This document shows, one piece after another, positions 31,163-41,243 of a DNA stretch of 64,000 bases (within the stretch, counting starts at the first letter, position 1; each line of letters opens with the position of its first letter). This DNA comes from Pseudomonas vranovensis DSM 16006 (GTDB lineage Bacteria > Pseudomonadota > Gammaproteobacteria > Pseudomonadales > Pseudomonadaceae): contig NZ_KE384457.1 in NCBI RefSeq assembly GCF_000425805.1, forward strand, positions 124,001 to 188,000. The letters run 5' to 3'. Made by a program: the position numbers and the translations under genes. The notes beneath the pieces were generated by a model. It had not been told where the DNA came from and did not search any database. It saw only the letters and a program-made list of their open reading frames with translations.

Positions 31163-34100
31163 TCAGCCTTTGCGAGGCCCCGGCAAAGGCGCAAACAGCG
31201 CGTCGATATCTTCTGCCGCCAACCGCCAGTCTCCGGCCTGGCGTCCATCCAGTACCCCGGCCGCCAATGCAGACTTCTCCTGCTGCAGTTGCTGGATCTT
31301 CTCTTCCACCGTGCCTCGGGTGATCAGCTTGTAGACGAACACCGGCTTCTCCTGGCCAATGCGATACGCACGGTCCGTGGCCTGGTTCTCGGCGGCCGGG
31401 TTCCACCAGGGGTCGTAATGGATCACGGTATCGGCAGCGGTCAGGTTCAGGCCCACGCCGCCGGCCTTGAGGCTGATCAGGAAAATCTGCAACCGGCCAT
31501 TCTGGAAGTCCTGTACCGGTGCACGGCGGTCACGTGTTTCGCCGGTCAGCAGGGCATAGGCAATGCCTCGCTGCTCAAGCTCGGCCTCGATCAGTCGCAA
31601 CATGCTGGTGAACTGTGAGAACAGCAGCACGCGGCGTCCTTCGGCGAGCAGTTCTTCGAGCATCTCCATCAGGCTGGTGAGCTTGCCCGAATGGGCGCCG
31701 CGGGCCGTCGATGCCTCGCTGTTTACCAGGCGCAAGTCGCAACAGACCTGGCGCAGCTTCAGCAGCGCTTCAAGAATGATGATCTGGCTGCGGGCGACAC
31801 CTTTGCGGGTGATTTCGGCGCGTACTTTCTGATCCATGGCCAGGCGCATGGTCTCGTAGACATCGCGCTGGGCATCACTGAGTTCGACCCAGTGGATCAT
31901 CTCGGTCTTGGCCGGCAACTCGGTGGCCACCTGCTCCTTGGTGCGGCGCAGCAGGAACGGTTTGATCCGGGCGTTGAGGTGTTGCAGACGCTCGTTGTTA
32001 CCCTGGCGTTCGATCGGTGTACGGTAGTCGCGGTTGAAGGCCTTGGCGTCACCCAGCCAGCCTGGCAGCAGGAAGTGGAACAGTGACCACAACTCGCCCA
32101 GGTGGTTTTCCAGTGGCGTGCCGCTCAGGCACAGACGCTGGCGGGCTTCGAGCTGGCGCGCGGCCTGGGCAGCCTTGCTGCCTGGGCTCTTGATGTATTG
32201 GGCTTCGTCGAGAATCAGTACATGCAGCTTCAGGCCCTTGAAGTGCTCCAGATCTTTGGGCAGCAATGCGTAGGTGGTCAGCAGCAGGTCATAGTCTTCC
32301 AGCTTGTCGAACTGCTTGCGCCGCCCGAGGCCTTGCAGGGCCAGCACGCGCAGGCCGGGCGCAAAACGCGCCGCTTCGTCCTGCCAGTTGGGAATCAAGC
32401 TGGTCGGCATCACCACCATGGCCGGGCGAGTGAGGCGACCGGCGTTCTTCTCGGTCAGCAGGTGTGCCAGGGTCTGCAGGGTTTTGCCCAGGCCCATGTC
32501 GTCGGCGAGGATACCACCCACTTCCAGTTCGCGCAGGGCCTGCATCCAGCTCAGGCCTTCCAGCTGATAACTGCGCAGCGTGGCGTTGAGGCCTGCCGGG
32601 ACCTGTGCCGGCTGGCGGCGGATATCACGCAGGCGTTCGCCCAGGTTGCGCATTTGTTCGCCGCCCTGCCAATTCAGCGGTATGTCTTCCAGGGCGTTGA
32701 GTCGGGTGGCGTCAAGCGTTGGCAGGCGCACGCTGGCTTCGCCCGGTTCGCGCAGGTAGAAATCGCCAAGTGTCGCCAATACCGGCTTCAACCGGCCATA
32801 CGGTAGTGCCACTTGCAAGTTGCGGCGTACCTCACCCTGTGGGGCGGGTATCTGCAGCAGCAGGCTTTCGTCGTCGCGCCGCTTGTTCAGTTGGGCGGGG
32901 TTGAGCAGTTCCGGGTGGGCGCGCAGCACGTTCAGCAGGATGGGCAGCAGGCTCAGGCGCTGGCCGTTGACCTCGATACCCACTTCCAGGTCGAACCAGT
33001 CGCGTCCGCTGGCCTCGTCGATATGGGCGTACCAGTTGTCGACTTCGGCCAGGTTGAAGGCGAAATCGTCGGTGTATTCGATCTCCCAGCCTTGCTCGCG
33101 CAAGCTTGGGACGTCATTGAGCATGAAGCGTAGCCAGGCACCTTCGGTTGCCAGCTCCAGGAGCTCGCCTGCGCTCTCCGGCAGTGCCTTGCTCTGGCGA
33201 GTGGCTACTTTGAAGCCCAGGCGCAACAGTTTCAGGCGAATCAGCTTTTCGGCTTCAGCCTGGCGCTGGATGCGCAGGTTGGTATTGCCGTCAAGGCGGG
33301 TGACTTCGGTGCCTTGGCGGCCGCTGGCGCGAATGCCGTCATACACAAAGGAAAGTGCAGCGCGATGCTGGTGCTGGCGTTGCATCCTCCCCGATTGCGG
33401 CACATAAGCGCTGAACTCGTGGCTGCCCAGAATCAGGTGGGGCGTGGGGGCAATACCGTCGATGATTGTCTCGCTCAATGTTCTAGGGGTGGGGATCTGC
33501 CGGTTGAGGGTCTGGATCCGCTGGCTGAAACTGACTACCTGGCTTTCAGGCACCGGCGGCGCCATGGCGAGGGAGGAGGCAATCATTTCATCATAGTCGT
33601 GGCTGAGCAGCCCAACCCGGCCTTGTTCGGCTTCAACGTAGTGCAGCGGCTGCAGCGCCAGTACCCGCTTGAGCATTTTGCCCTGGTGGTACCAGCAGCC
33701 TCTGTATTGTTCACCCTCGAGTTTTTCCCAGCGAAATTCGCCTGTCAGGGGCGGGCCTGGTTTGAGGGGCTCTTCATCTCCCGGCAGGAACAGGCGCCCG
33801 GTGGCAAGGGCATGTTCGAGCAGCTCGGCGCCTTCACTGCCTTCGAGTGGTACGCCGCTCGAAAGCGCGCCAGGGGGTGTTCTGGCGACCACCAGGCGTA
33901 AGAATTTGGCATCGTTTTCTTGGGGGGCGGCGTTCTGCCGGAGAATTTCGTGCGGGTATAGGATCGGCCTGAGGTCGGTGAAACGGCCATTCTTGAGACG
34001 CTTGCATTTGTACGGTGTGATGGTGGCGTTGCCGCTCGAGTTGAACTCAAGTTCATACATCAAGGTGCGGGCGCTTTGCCCGGCGGGCTTTTCAGCGTCG

Positions 34101-34474
34101 GGGGCAGCTACCGTCAGGCGCTCCAGCCAGCGCTCGAGCGTAGGGCTCAGTTGCTCTCCCTGCGCTCCCGTTGGCTCTTCGGGCAGATCCATCAGGGAGA
34201 ACAAGGCTGCTACGCAGTGCTTGCAGTCGAAACCGACTGGGCAGGTGCAGGTGGTGTCGAGCGACGTGTAGTGTTCGCTTCCCTTTACGCGAATGTGCTG
34301 GGTGTAGTTGTTATCACCTGAACCGCGACAGGTCGACGTAAGCCTGTGGGGCTCCAGTGATATCACCGTTACCCGGTGCTGATCGGCATACTCGAACCCT
34401 CTTTCCAGTGCCCTGGGGTGGAAGGCGAAGGTCCAGTCGCTATCTTCGAGCAGCTGTCGCAGCTTTTTCGGCAT
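31163..34474 (-). CDS. SWIM-SNF2 helicase-like ATPase
   Basis: A 1103-residue protein. Near the N-terminus a SWIM zinc-binding motif is seen (TCTCPVGFDCKHCVAALF, about residues 74-91), followed by a long region of unknown fold. The Swi2/Snf2 motor occupies about residues 620-1100: Walker A LADDMGLGKTLQTLAHLL near 660, DEAQ box LILDEAQYIKSPGS, LSGTPLENHLGELWSLF, and the C-terminal QATDRAYRIGQEKPVFVY motif. This is an ATP-driven double-strand DNA translocase, not a strand-separating helicase. Its bacterial role is uncertain; RapA-like or repair functions are possible. CsiV-like and mfd genes precede it in the same direction with gaps of only 4 and 10 nt, so it may be transcribed with mfd. Confidence 0.9.
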   Translation of the reverse strand: MPKKLRQLLEDSDWTFAFHPRALERGFEYADQHRVTVISLEPHRLTSTCRGSGDNNYTQHIRVKGSEHYTSLDTTCTCPVGFDCKHCVAALFSLMDLPEEPTGAQGEQLSPTLERWLERLTVAAPDAEKPAGQSARTLMYELEFNSSGNATITPYKCKRLKNGRFTDLRPILYPHEILRQNAAPQENDAKFLRLVVARTPPGALSSGVPLEGSEGAELLEHALATGRLFLPGDEEPLKPGPPLTGEFRWEKLEGEQYRGCWYHQGKMLKRVLALQPLHYVEAEQGRVGLLSHDYDEMIASSLAMAPPVPESQVVSFSQRIQTLNRQIPTPRTLSETIIDGIAPTPHLILGSHEFSAYVPQSGRMQRQHQHRAALSFVYDGIRASGRQGTEVTRLDGNTNLRIQRQAEAEKLIRLKLLRLGFKVATRQSKALPESAGELLELATEGAWLRFMLNDVPSLREQGWEIEYTDDFAFNLAEVDNWYAHIDEASGRDWFDLEVGIEVNGQRLSLLPILLNVLRAHPELLNPAQLNKRRDDESLLLQIPAPQGEVRRNLQVALPYGRLKPVLATLGDFYLREPGEASVRLPTLDATRLNALEDIPLNWQGGEQMRNLGERLRDIRRQPAQVPAGLNATLRSYQLEGLSWMQALRELEVGGILADDMGLGKTLQTLAHLLTEKNAGRLTRPAMVVMPTSLIPNWQDEAARFAPGLRVLALQGLGRRKQFDKLEDYDLLLTTYALLPKDLEHFKGLKLHVLILDEAQYIKSPGSKAAQAARQLEARQRLCLSGTPLENHLGELWSLFHFLLPGWLGDAKAFNRDYRTPIERQGNNERLQHLNARIKPFLLRRTKEQVATELPAKTEMIHWVELSDAQRDVYETMRLAMDQKVRAEITRKGVARSQIIILEALLKLRQVCCDLRLVNSEASTARGAHSGKLTSLMEMLEELLAEGRRVLLFSQFTSMLRLIEAELEQRGIAYALLTGETRDRRAPVQDFQNGRLQIFLISLKAGGVGLNLTAADTVIHYDPWWNPAAENQATDRAYRIGQEKPVFVYKLITRGTVEEKIQQLQQEKSALAAGVLDGRQAGDWRLAAEDIDALFAPLPGPRKG

Positions 34475-34478
34475 CAGG

Positions 34479-35042
34479 CTACTGCTCCATCATCTCCGGC
34501 GCAGGAACGGGTGCACTGACTGGCCGATTGGCGGTCACCTTGAGCAGCAGCGCCAGGTGGCCGCCATCGAGGAAGGTCAATTCGCCGTTCTTTACCGTAC
34601 TGTTGCTCTGCTTGAGCTGTTCGCTCTGGATCACGCTGCCGTTACTGTCGAACTGGTTGACCCAAAAGCTGGCGTCGACGGCGATGAAGCGATCTTCCGT
34701 CACGCTCAGGTTGCCCTCGATGGGAAACTGGCCGAACTGTTCCTCGCCTTCGCTGATGGCCACGGCGCCGGCATCCTGCTGCCAGGCCTTGTGCAGCAGC
34801 ACGGTGTACTGGCTCGGGTCGGCGGCAAGCTTGGCGGCCTCATCGGTCATCAATGGCTGGCGCATGTCGCCTTCGGCGGGCGCCTGGGCGCCGTTGCTCC
34901 AGTCTTCGGGGGCAAACTGGCTGGTAATTGCCGGCACGGCGTTCTGCCGCACCAGAATCATTTCGACCTGATAGACGCCTTCAGCGAAGGCCGCCGGAGC
35001 GAACAAGGCCAGCAGCAGGGTCAGGCAGCGAATGGCACGCAT
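34479..35042 (-). CDS. CsiV-like exported protein
   Basis: A 187-residue protein with a signal peptide (MRAIRCLTLLLALFAPAAFA) and a mature start EGVYQVEMILVRQ typical of the CsiV family. CsiV of Vibrio cholerae is a periplasmic peptidoglycan-related protein that stimulates synthesis in response to D-amino acids. Later blocks are LLHKAWQQ and VDASFWVNQF, consistent with the family. It is commonly found directly after mfd in Pseudomonas, as here (10 nt gap). Functional transfer from Vibrio is uncertain. Confidence 0.75.
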   Translation of the reverse strand: MRAIRCLTLLLALFAPAAFAEGVYQVEMILVRQNAVPAITSQFAPEDWSNGAQAPAEGDMRQPLMTDEAAKLAADPSQYTVLLHKAWQQDAGAVAISEGEEQFGQFPIEGNLSVTEDRFIAVDASFWVNQFDSNGSVIQSEQLKQSNSTVKNGELTFLDGGHLALLLKVTANRPVSAPVPAPEMMEQ

Positions 35043-35052
35043 GGATCTTCCT

Positions 35053-38000
35053 TCACGCAGATTGTGGGGTCAGGCGCTCGAACAGCGCCTCGAGGTTGTT
35101 GAAGCGTTCTTCCGGGCGCTCCATAGGCACCATGAACTTGAACTGGGTGGCGCCTTCGAACTTGTAGCGTTTGGGCTGGCCCTGGATCAACTTGATCAGC
35201 ACCAGTGGGTCGACCGGAGTCTGGGCTTCGAACTCGATCTTGCCACCGTTGGGGCCGGCATCGACCTTCTTGATGCCGAGCTTTTCGGCCTGCAGCTTGA
35301 GCAGGGTCAGGCGCACCAGGTTCTTGGTTGGCTCCGGCAGCAGGCCAAAGCGGTCGATCATCTCCACTTGCAAGTCCTTGAGACCGTCTTCGTCTACCGC
35401 CGAGGCGATGCGCTTGTACAGGATCAGTCGCGCATGCACATCCGGCAGGTAGTCCTCGGGAATCAATGCCGGCAGGCGCAGGTTGATTTCCGGGCCGCCG
35501 CCCAGGGGCTGGTCGAGGTTGGGCTGGGTGCCCTTGCGGATGGCCTTGACCGCGCGCTCGAGCATTTCCATGTACAGGGTGAACCCCACCGCCTGGATCT
35601 GTCCGCTCTGGCCTTCGCCGAGCAGTTCGCCAGCGCCGCGGATTTCCAGGTCGTTGGTGGCCAGCACGAAACCTGCACCCAGGTCCTGGGTGTTGGCGAT
35701 GGCTTCCAGGCGCTTTTCGGCGTCCGGGGTGATCTGCTGGCGTGGCGGGGTGAGCAGGTAGGCGTAAGCCTGGTGGTGGCTGCGCCCGACCCGGCCGCGC
35801 AACTGGTGCAGCTGGGCCAGGCCGAACTTGTCGGCCCGCTCGATGATGATGGTGTTGGCGCTGGGCACGTCGATGCCGGTCTCGATGATGGTCGAAGCGA
35901 TCAGCACGTTGAAGCGCTTGTGGTAGAAGTCGCTCATCACCTGTTCGAGTTCGCGTTCGCGCATTTGCCCGTGGCCGATACCGATACGTGCCTCCGGCAC
36001 CAGTTCGGCGAGGTCGGCGGCGCATTTCTCGATGCTCTTCACATCGTTGTGCAGGTAGTAGACCTGGCCACCGCGCAGCAGCTCACGCAGCAGCGCTTCC
36101 TTGACCGTGCTCTTGTTCTGCTCCATCACGAAGGTGCGCACCGACAGGCGCCGCGCTGGCGGGGTGGCGATGATCGACAGGTCGCGCATGCCGGCCACAG
36201 CCATGTTCAAGGTGCGCGGAATCGGCGTCGCGGTGAGGGTGAGAATGTCGACCTCGCTGCGCAAAGCCTTGAGCTGTTCTTTCTGGCGCACACCGAAGCG
36301 GTGTTCCTCGTCGATGATCACCAGGCCCAGGTCCTTGATCTTGACGTCATCCTGCAACAGCTTGTGGGTGCCGATGACGATGTCGATCTTGCCTTCGGCG
36401 AGGTCGGCGACTGCGGCAGCGACTTCCTTGGGCGACTTGAAGCGGCTCATCACTTCGACGGTCACCGGCCAGTCGGCGAAACGGTCACGAAAGCTGTTGT
36501 AGTGCTGCTGGGCGAGCAGGGTGGTGGGGACCAGGATGGCCACCTGGCGACCGCCGTGGACGGCGATGAAGGCAGCGCGCATGGCGACTTCGGTCTTGCC
36601 GAAGCCGACGTCGCCACAGACCAGGCGGTCCATGGGCTTGGCTGCCAGCATGTCGTCGCGAACGGCTTCGATGGCGCTTTGTTGGTCCGGTGTTTCTTCG
36701 AACGGGAAGCCGGCGCTGAAGGTGGCATAGTCGGCCGACGGATCGGCGAAGGCATAGCCTTTGCGCGCTGCGCGACGGGCATAGATGTCGAGCAGTTCGG
36801 CGGCGACGTCGCGCACTTGTTCGGCAGCCTTGCGCTTGGCTTTCTGCCAGGCCTCCGAGCCCAGGCGATGCAGCGGTGCCAGGGCGTCGTCGCTGCCGGT
36901 GTAGCGGGCGATCAGGTGCAGGTTGGCCACCGGCACGTAAAGCTTGGCGCCCTCGGCATATTCCAGGGTGAGGAATTCGGCGGCCTGGTTGTCGATCTCC
37001 AGGGTCGCCAGGCCCAGGTAGCGGCCCACGCCATGGTCGATATGCACCACCGGCGCGCCTTCGCGCAATTCGGTGAGGTTCTTGATGACTGCATCGTTGT
37101 TGCCGTCGCTGCGTTTCTCCCGGCGCCGGCGTTGCATCACCCGCTGGCCGAACAGCGGGCTCTCGGCGACCAGGGCGATCGCTGGCGCGTCCAGCAGCAG
37201 GCCTTCATCCAGCGGCGCGATGGTGATCGCCAGGCGCTCCTTGCCGGCAACGAAGGCGCTCCAGCTGTCGACCGTCTGCGGGCGCAGCTTCAGGCGTTCA
37301 AGCAGCTCGAGCAGCACTTCGCGGCGGCCCGCCGATTCGGCGGTGAACAGCACGCGCCCTGGGAACTGGTCGAGGAAGTTCGACAGTGCTGCCAGTGGCT
37401 GGTTGGCCTTGGCTTCGATGGCAAGGTTCGGCAATGCCTGGGCCGGGAAGCGCTCACGGCCAGCGCCACGGTCCAGGTCATCCTGGCTGACCACTACACG
37501 CGGCCAATTCTTCAGTCGGGCAAAGCAGTCTTCCACCGGCAGGAACAGCTCGGCTGGCGGCAGCAGCGGGCGCGCAGGGTCGATGCGACGCTCCTCGTAG
37601 CGATTGCGCACATCGCTCCAGAAGTGCTCGGCAGCCTGTTCCACGCCCGGCAGCGAGAACACCTGGGTGTCCTGGGGCAGGTAGTCGAACAGGGTTGAAG
37701 TCTCTTCGAAGAACAGCGGCAGGTAATACTCGATACCCGCCGGGGTGATGCCGCTGGAGAGGTCCTGGAAGATCGGGCTGCGGCGGAAGTCGACGTCGAA
37801 GCGCTCGCGAAAGCGCGCCTTGAACTGGGTCACGGCGTCTTTTTGCAGCGGGAACTCGCGGGCCGGCAGCAGGCGTACGGAGTCGACCTTGTCGATCGAG
37901 CGCTGGGTCTCCGGGTCGAAGGTGCGCAGGGTTTCGATCTCGTCGTCGAACAGGTCGATCCGGTAAGGCAACTTGCTGCCCATGGGGAAGAGGTCGATCA

Positions 38001-38502
38001 GCGCGCCGCGTACGGCGAACTCACCGTGTTCGTAGACGGTATCGACGCAGCGGTAGCCGCTGGCTTCCAGGCGCAGGCGCATCTGTTCGACATCGAGCTT
38101 CTGGCCGATGTCCAGCACCAGGCTGCTGCCGAGCAAAAAGCGCGTGGGCGCCAGGCGGTGCAGGGCGGTGGTGATCGGCACCACGAGAATGCCGTGGTCA
38201 AGCTCCGGCAGCCGGTACAGGCTGGAGATGCGCTGGGAGATGATGTCCTGGTGCGGCGAGAACAGGTCGTAGGGCAGGGTTTCCCAATCGGGGAAAGGCA
38301 GCACCGGCAGTTCGGGCGCGAAAAAGCGCAGCTCCTGCTCGAGCCGGTCAGCACTCTGGCTGTCGGCGGTCAGTAGCAGGGTGAAGCGCTTGGCGGCGCT
38401 GGCCGCCTCGGCGATGGCCAGGCTCAGGGCGGCGCCCGGCAGGTTGCCCCAGGTTTGTTTGCCGGCAGTGGCCGGCAGGTGCGGTAGACGCAGAACAGGC
38501 AC
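35053..38502 (-). CDS. mfd: Transcription-repair coupling factor Mfd
   Basis: A 1149-residue ATPase that removes RNA polymerase stalled at DNA lesions and recruits UvrA. The N-terminal UvrB-like modules begin near FTLLLTADSQSADRLEQEL. The RNA-polymerase-interacting domain is near residues 480-550 (GAPVVHIDHGVGRYLGL). The translocase has Walker A DVGFGKTEVAMRAAF at about 633, DEEHRFG and, further on, QLRGRVGRSHHQAYAYLL. The C-terminal TRG/autoinhibitory part is complete. Length is normal. The start MPVLRLPHLPATAGKQTWG fits the family. Confidence 0.97.
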   Translation of the reverse strand: MPVLRLPHLPATAGKQTWGNLPGAALSLAIAEAASAAKRFTLLLTADSQSADRLEQELRFFAPELPVLPFPDWETLPYDLFSPHQDIISQRISSLYRLPELDHGILVVPITTALHRLAPTRFLLGSSLVLDIGQKLDVEQMRLRLEASGYRCVDTVYEHGEFAVRGALIDLFPMGSKLPYRIDLFDDEIETLRTFDPETQRSIDKVDSVRLLPAREFPLQKDAVTQFKARFRERFDVDFRRSPIFQDLSSGITPAGIEYYLPLFFEETSTLFDYLPQDTQVFSLPGVEQAAEHFWSDVRNRYEERRIDPARPLLPPAELFLPVEDCFARLKNWPRVVVSQDDLDRGAGRERFPAQALPNLAIEAKANQPLAALSNFLDQFPGRVLFTAESAGRREVLLELLERLKLRPQTVDSWSAFVAGKERLAITIAPLDEGLLLDAPAIALVAESPLFGQRVMQRRRREKRSDGNNDAVIKNLTELREGAPVVHIDHGVGRYLGLATLEIDNQAAEFLTLEYAEGAKLYVPVANLHLIARYTGSDDALAPLHRLGSEAWQKAKRKAAEQVRDVAAELLDIYARRAARKGYAFADPSADYATFSAGFPFEETPDQQSAIEAVRDDMLAAKPMDRLVCGDVGFGKTEVAMRAAFIAVHGGRQVAILVPTTLLAQQHYNSFRDRFADWPVTVEVMSRFKSPKEVAAAVADLAEGKIDIVIGTHKLLQDDVKIKDLGLVIIDEEHRFGVRQKEQLKALRSEVDILTLTATPIPRTLNMAVAGMRDLSIIATPPARRLSVRTFVMEQNKSTVKEALLRELLRGGQVYYLHNDVKSIEKCAADLAELVPEARIGIGHGQMRERELEQVMSDFYHKRFNVLIASTIIETGIDVPSANTIIIERADKFGLAQLHQLRGRVGRSHHQAYAYLLTPPRQQITPDAEKRLEAIANTQDLGAGFVLATNDLEIRGAGELLGEGQSGQIQAVGFTLYMEMLERAVKAIRKGTQPNLDQPLGGGPEINLRLPALIPEDYLPDVHARLILYKRIASAVDEDGLKDLQVEMIDRFGLLPEPTKNLVRLTLLKLQAEKLGIKKVDAGPNGGKIEFEAQTPVDPLVLIKLIQGQPKRYKFEGATQFKFMVPMERPEERFNNLEALFERLTPQSA

Positions 38503-38686
38503 GGGAGGTCGAGCTCCAAGCGTTGCGACAAAGACGCCAATTGTACCGGGCGCAGGCCCGTGCTGTCAGGTTTGCGCAGGCTAAATCCATGCAGTGAAGC
38601 ATCAGCGACAGGCGCTCATTGCTCGATGGGCTGCGGGGCGTCATAATGTAGCCCCTTTTTTCTGTCCCTACATGTGGAAGGTTCCC

Positions 38687-40135
38687 GTGACTCAGAAGCC
38701 CGACCAGTGTCTTGGTGAGTGGATTGATCGTGAAGCACTTGCAGAAGCGATGATCCCGCTTATCGGTCAGCTCTACCGCAATAACAATGTGGTGAGCTCG
38801 ATCTATGGCCGCAGCCTGATCAACCGTTCGGTGATCTCGATCCTCAAAGCGCACCGCTTTGCCCGTCATCGCCAAACAGACGAAACCGAACTCTCTGTCC
38901 ACGAGACATTCCCGCTGCTCAAGGCGATGAGCGAGCTGAAACTGGGCGCCGCTTCGGTCGACCTGGGCAAGCTGGCCAACAAGTTCAAGCTCGAAGGCAA
39001 CGGCCGTAGCGCCGAGCAGTTCGTACGCGAAGAAATGGCTGACGTGGTTGGTCAGCAGAATGCTTCGGCGCGCAAAGGCACCGACGTTGTCCTGTACGGC
39101 TTCGGTCGTATCGGCCGTCTGCTGGCGCGCATCCTGATCGAAAAAACCGGTGGTGGCGACGGTCTGCGCCTGCGTGCCATCGTCGTGCGCAAAGGCGCCG
39201 AGAACGATCTGGTAAAGCGTGCAAGTCTGCTGCGTCGTGACTCGGTTCACGGCCCGTTCGATGGCACTATCACCATTGACGAAGAAAACAACACCATCAC
39301 CGCCAACGGCAACCTGATCCAGGTTATCTACGCGAAGAGCCCGTCCGAAGTCGACTACACCCAGTACGGCATCGAGAACGCGCTGATCGTCGACAACACC
39401 GGTGTATGGCGTGACGCCGACGGCCTGGGCCAGCACCTGGCCTGCCCGGGCGCTGGCCGCGTGATCCTCACCGCACCTGGCAAGGGCGCGCTGAAGAACA
39501 TCGTGCACGGCATCAACCACGCCGAAATCACCGCTGACGACAAGATCATCTCGGCGGCATCCTGCACCACCAACGCCATCGTGCCGGTGCTCAAGGCTGT
39601 CAACGACAAGTTCGGCATCGTCAATGGCCACGTCGAAACCGTTCACTCGTTCACCAACGACCAGAACCTGATCGACAACTTCCACAAGGGCAGCCGTCGT
39701 GGCCGCGCCGCGCCGCTGAACATGGTTATCACCGAAACCGGTGCTGCCACTGCAGCCGCCAAGGCACTGCCAGTGCTCAAGGGCAAGCTGACCGGTAACG
39801 CCATTCGCGTTCCAACGCCGAACGTGTCGATGGCCATCCTGAACCTGAACCTGGAAAAAGCCACCAACCGCGAAGAAATCAACGAGTACCTGCGCCAGAT
39901 GGCCATGCACTCGGATCTGCACAAGCAGATCGATTACGTCAGCTCCCAGGAAGTGGTTTCCACCGACTTCGTCGGTTCGCGCCACGCTGGTGTGGTCGAT
40001 GCCGAAGCCACCATCTGTAACGATAACCGTGTTGTCCTGTACGTCTGGTACGACAACGAGTTCGGTTACAGCTGCCAGGTTGTGCGCGTGATGGAAGACA
40101 TGGCCGGTGTAAACCCGCCAGCTTTCCCACGCTAA
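38687..40135 (+). CDS. gap: Glyceraldehyde-3-phosphate dehydrogenase, long form
   Basis: GAPDH (482 aa) with an N-terminal extension of roughly 120 residues before the NAD(P)-binding loop VVLYGFGRIGRLLARILIE. The catalytic Cys293 is in AASCTTNAIVPVL, and the phosphate-binding TGAATAAAKALP and C-terminal WYDNEFGYS are normal. This long type is the second GAPDH of Pseudomonas (P. aeruginosa PA3001 position) and is thought to work in the gluconeogenic direction. The start is a GTG with GGAAGG five bases upstream, giving MTQKPDQCLGEWIDREALAE; an ATG five codons earlier overlaps the ribosome binding site. Confidence 0.93.
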   Translation: MTQKPDQCLGEWIDREALAEAMIPLIGQLYRNNNVVSSIYGRSLINRSVISILKAHRFARHRQTDETELSVHETFPLLKAMSELKLGAASVDLGKLANKFKLEGNGRSAEQFVREEMADVVGQQNASARKGTDVVLYGFGRIGRLLARILIEKTGGGDGLRLRAIVVRKGAENDLVKRASLLRRDSVHGPFDGTITIDEENNTITANGNLIQVIYAKSPSEVDYTQYGIENALIVDNTGVWRDADGLGQHLACPGAGRVILTAPGKGALKNIVHGINHAEITADDKIISAASCTTNAIVPVLKAVNDKFGIVNGHVETVHSFTNDQNLIDNFHKGSRRGRAAPLNMVITETGAATAAAKALPVLKGKLTGNAIRVPTPNVSMAILNLNLEKATNREEINEYLRQMAMHSDLHKQIDYVSSQEVVSTDFVGSRHAGVVDAEATICNDNRVVLYVWYDNEFGYSCQVVRVMEDMAGVNPPAFPR

Positions 40136-40151
40136 GCTTCACGGCGTGATC

Positions 40152-40186
40152 AAAAAACGGGAACCTCTGGGTTCCCGTTTTTTTTT
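40152..40186 (+). terminator. Intrinsic terminator of gap
   Basis: AACGGGAACC / GGTTCCCGTT hairpin with a four-base loop and a run of nine T. Confidence 0.92.
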
Positions 40187-40208
40187 CGCCCATGATCCAG
40201 GAGGACGA

Positions 40209-41210
40209 ATGCGCAGAGGGGTGTTGATCAGTGTGATGCTGGTCCTTGCGGCGTGCTCGCCGACGGCGTCGCTGGAGCGCGTCAGCGGGCCGACCATGGG
40301 CAGCAGCTATACCGTGCAATATGTGCGTACGGCGGATGGGCCGACACCTCAGCAGGTCCGGCGTGAAGTGGAGCAGGTGCTCGAAGGGGTCGATCAGCGG
40401 TTTTCCACCTACCGTCGCGACTCGATGATCGAAGCCTTCAATCGCCTGCCTGCCAATAGCTGCCAGTGGATGCCGGCCGATGTGCTGGAGCTGGTTGCGG
40501 TCGGCGAGCAGCTGTCGCAACAAAGCGAGGGTGCGTTCGACCTGACGGTGGAACCGCTGCTTGACCTGTGGGGCTTCGGGCCGCAATCGAGAACAGAGGC
40601 AGTCCCCGGCGTCCAGGCGTTGGCTGATGTACGTCAGCGTGTCGGGCATGGGCATTTGCGCATAGTGGGCGAGCAGTTGTGCAAGGATGAAGCCGTGCAG
40701 GTGGACTTCAACAGCCTGGCCGCCGGGCATGCCGTCGACGTCCTGGTGGCGCGACTCGAAGGGCTGGGCATCGCGAATTTACTGGTCGAAGTCACCGGTG
40801 AGCTCAAGGCGCTGGGGCGCAAGCCTGATGGCAGCGCCTGGAACATTGCCCTGGAATTACCGCGCGACGATCGCCAGATTGCTCGCCAGGTGGTGCCGGT
40901 GGATGGTTTTGGCGTGTCTACCTCCGGTGACTATCGCAACTATTTCGAGGAGAATGGCCAGCGCTATTCACATACCTTCGATGCGCGGATGGGCAAACCG
41001 GTCAGGCATGACCTGGCGGCGGTGACTGTATTCGACCGCTCGACGCTCATGGCCGATGGTTACTCGACGCTGTTGTTGATTCTCGGGCCGGAGCAGGGGT
41101 GGGATTTTGCCCTCGAGCACCAGCTCGCCGCCGTGTTCGTGACCCGTGTTGCCGATGGCTTCGTGTCCCGCGCAACCCCGGCATTCGAGCACGTATTGCT
41201 CAAAGATTGA
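40209..41210 (+). CDS. apbE: FAD:protein FMN transferase ApbE (lipoprotein)
   Basis: Periplasmic flavin transferase (333 aa) that attaches FMN covalently to Thr of target proteins such as NqrB, NqrC and RnfD/RnfG. Lipoprotein signal: MRRGVLISVMLVLAAC with Cys16. Family blocks: GPTMGSSYTVQY near the start, VDQRFSTYRRDSMI, VDFNSLAAGHAVD and the metal-binding SHTFDARMGKPVRHDLA and TLMADGYSTLLLILG. GGAGG precedes the start. In P. aeruginosa apbE lies after nqrA-F; here it directly follows gap and no nqr gene is present, so its client protein must be encoded elsewhere. Confidence 0.93.
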   Translation: MRRGVLISVMLVLAACSPTASLERVSGPTMGSSYTVQYVRTADGPTPQQVRREVEQVLEGVDQRFSTYRRDSMIEAFNRLPANSCQWMPADVLELVAVGEQLSQQSEGAFDLTVEPLLDLWGFGPQSRTEAVPGVQALADVRQRVGHGHLRIVGEQLCKDEAVQVDFNSLAAGHAVDVLVARLEGLGIANLLVEVTGELKALGRKPDGSAWNIALELPRDDRQIARQVVPVDGFGVSTSGDYRNYFEENGQRYSHTFDARMGKPVRHDLAAVTVFDRSTLMADGYSTLLLILGPEQGWDFALEHQLAAVFVTRVADGFVSRATPAFEHVLLKD

Positions 41211-41219
41211 AAGAACCCT

Positions 41220-41243
41220 GTAGGAGCGGGCTTGCCCCGCGAT
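41220..41243. repeat. REP element, single copy
   Basis: GTAGGAGCGGGCTTGCCCCG followed by CGAT, one full REP unit in the reverse orientation, 9 nt after the apbE stop codon. Confidence 0.85.

Noticed and set aside
35032..37698. Plus-strand open frame of 888 codons opposite mfd
   Set aside because: Same cause; composition is His/Gln/Val-rich as expected for an antisense frame of a GC-rich gene, and mfd is complete.
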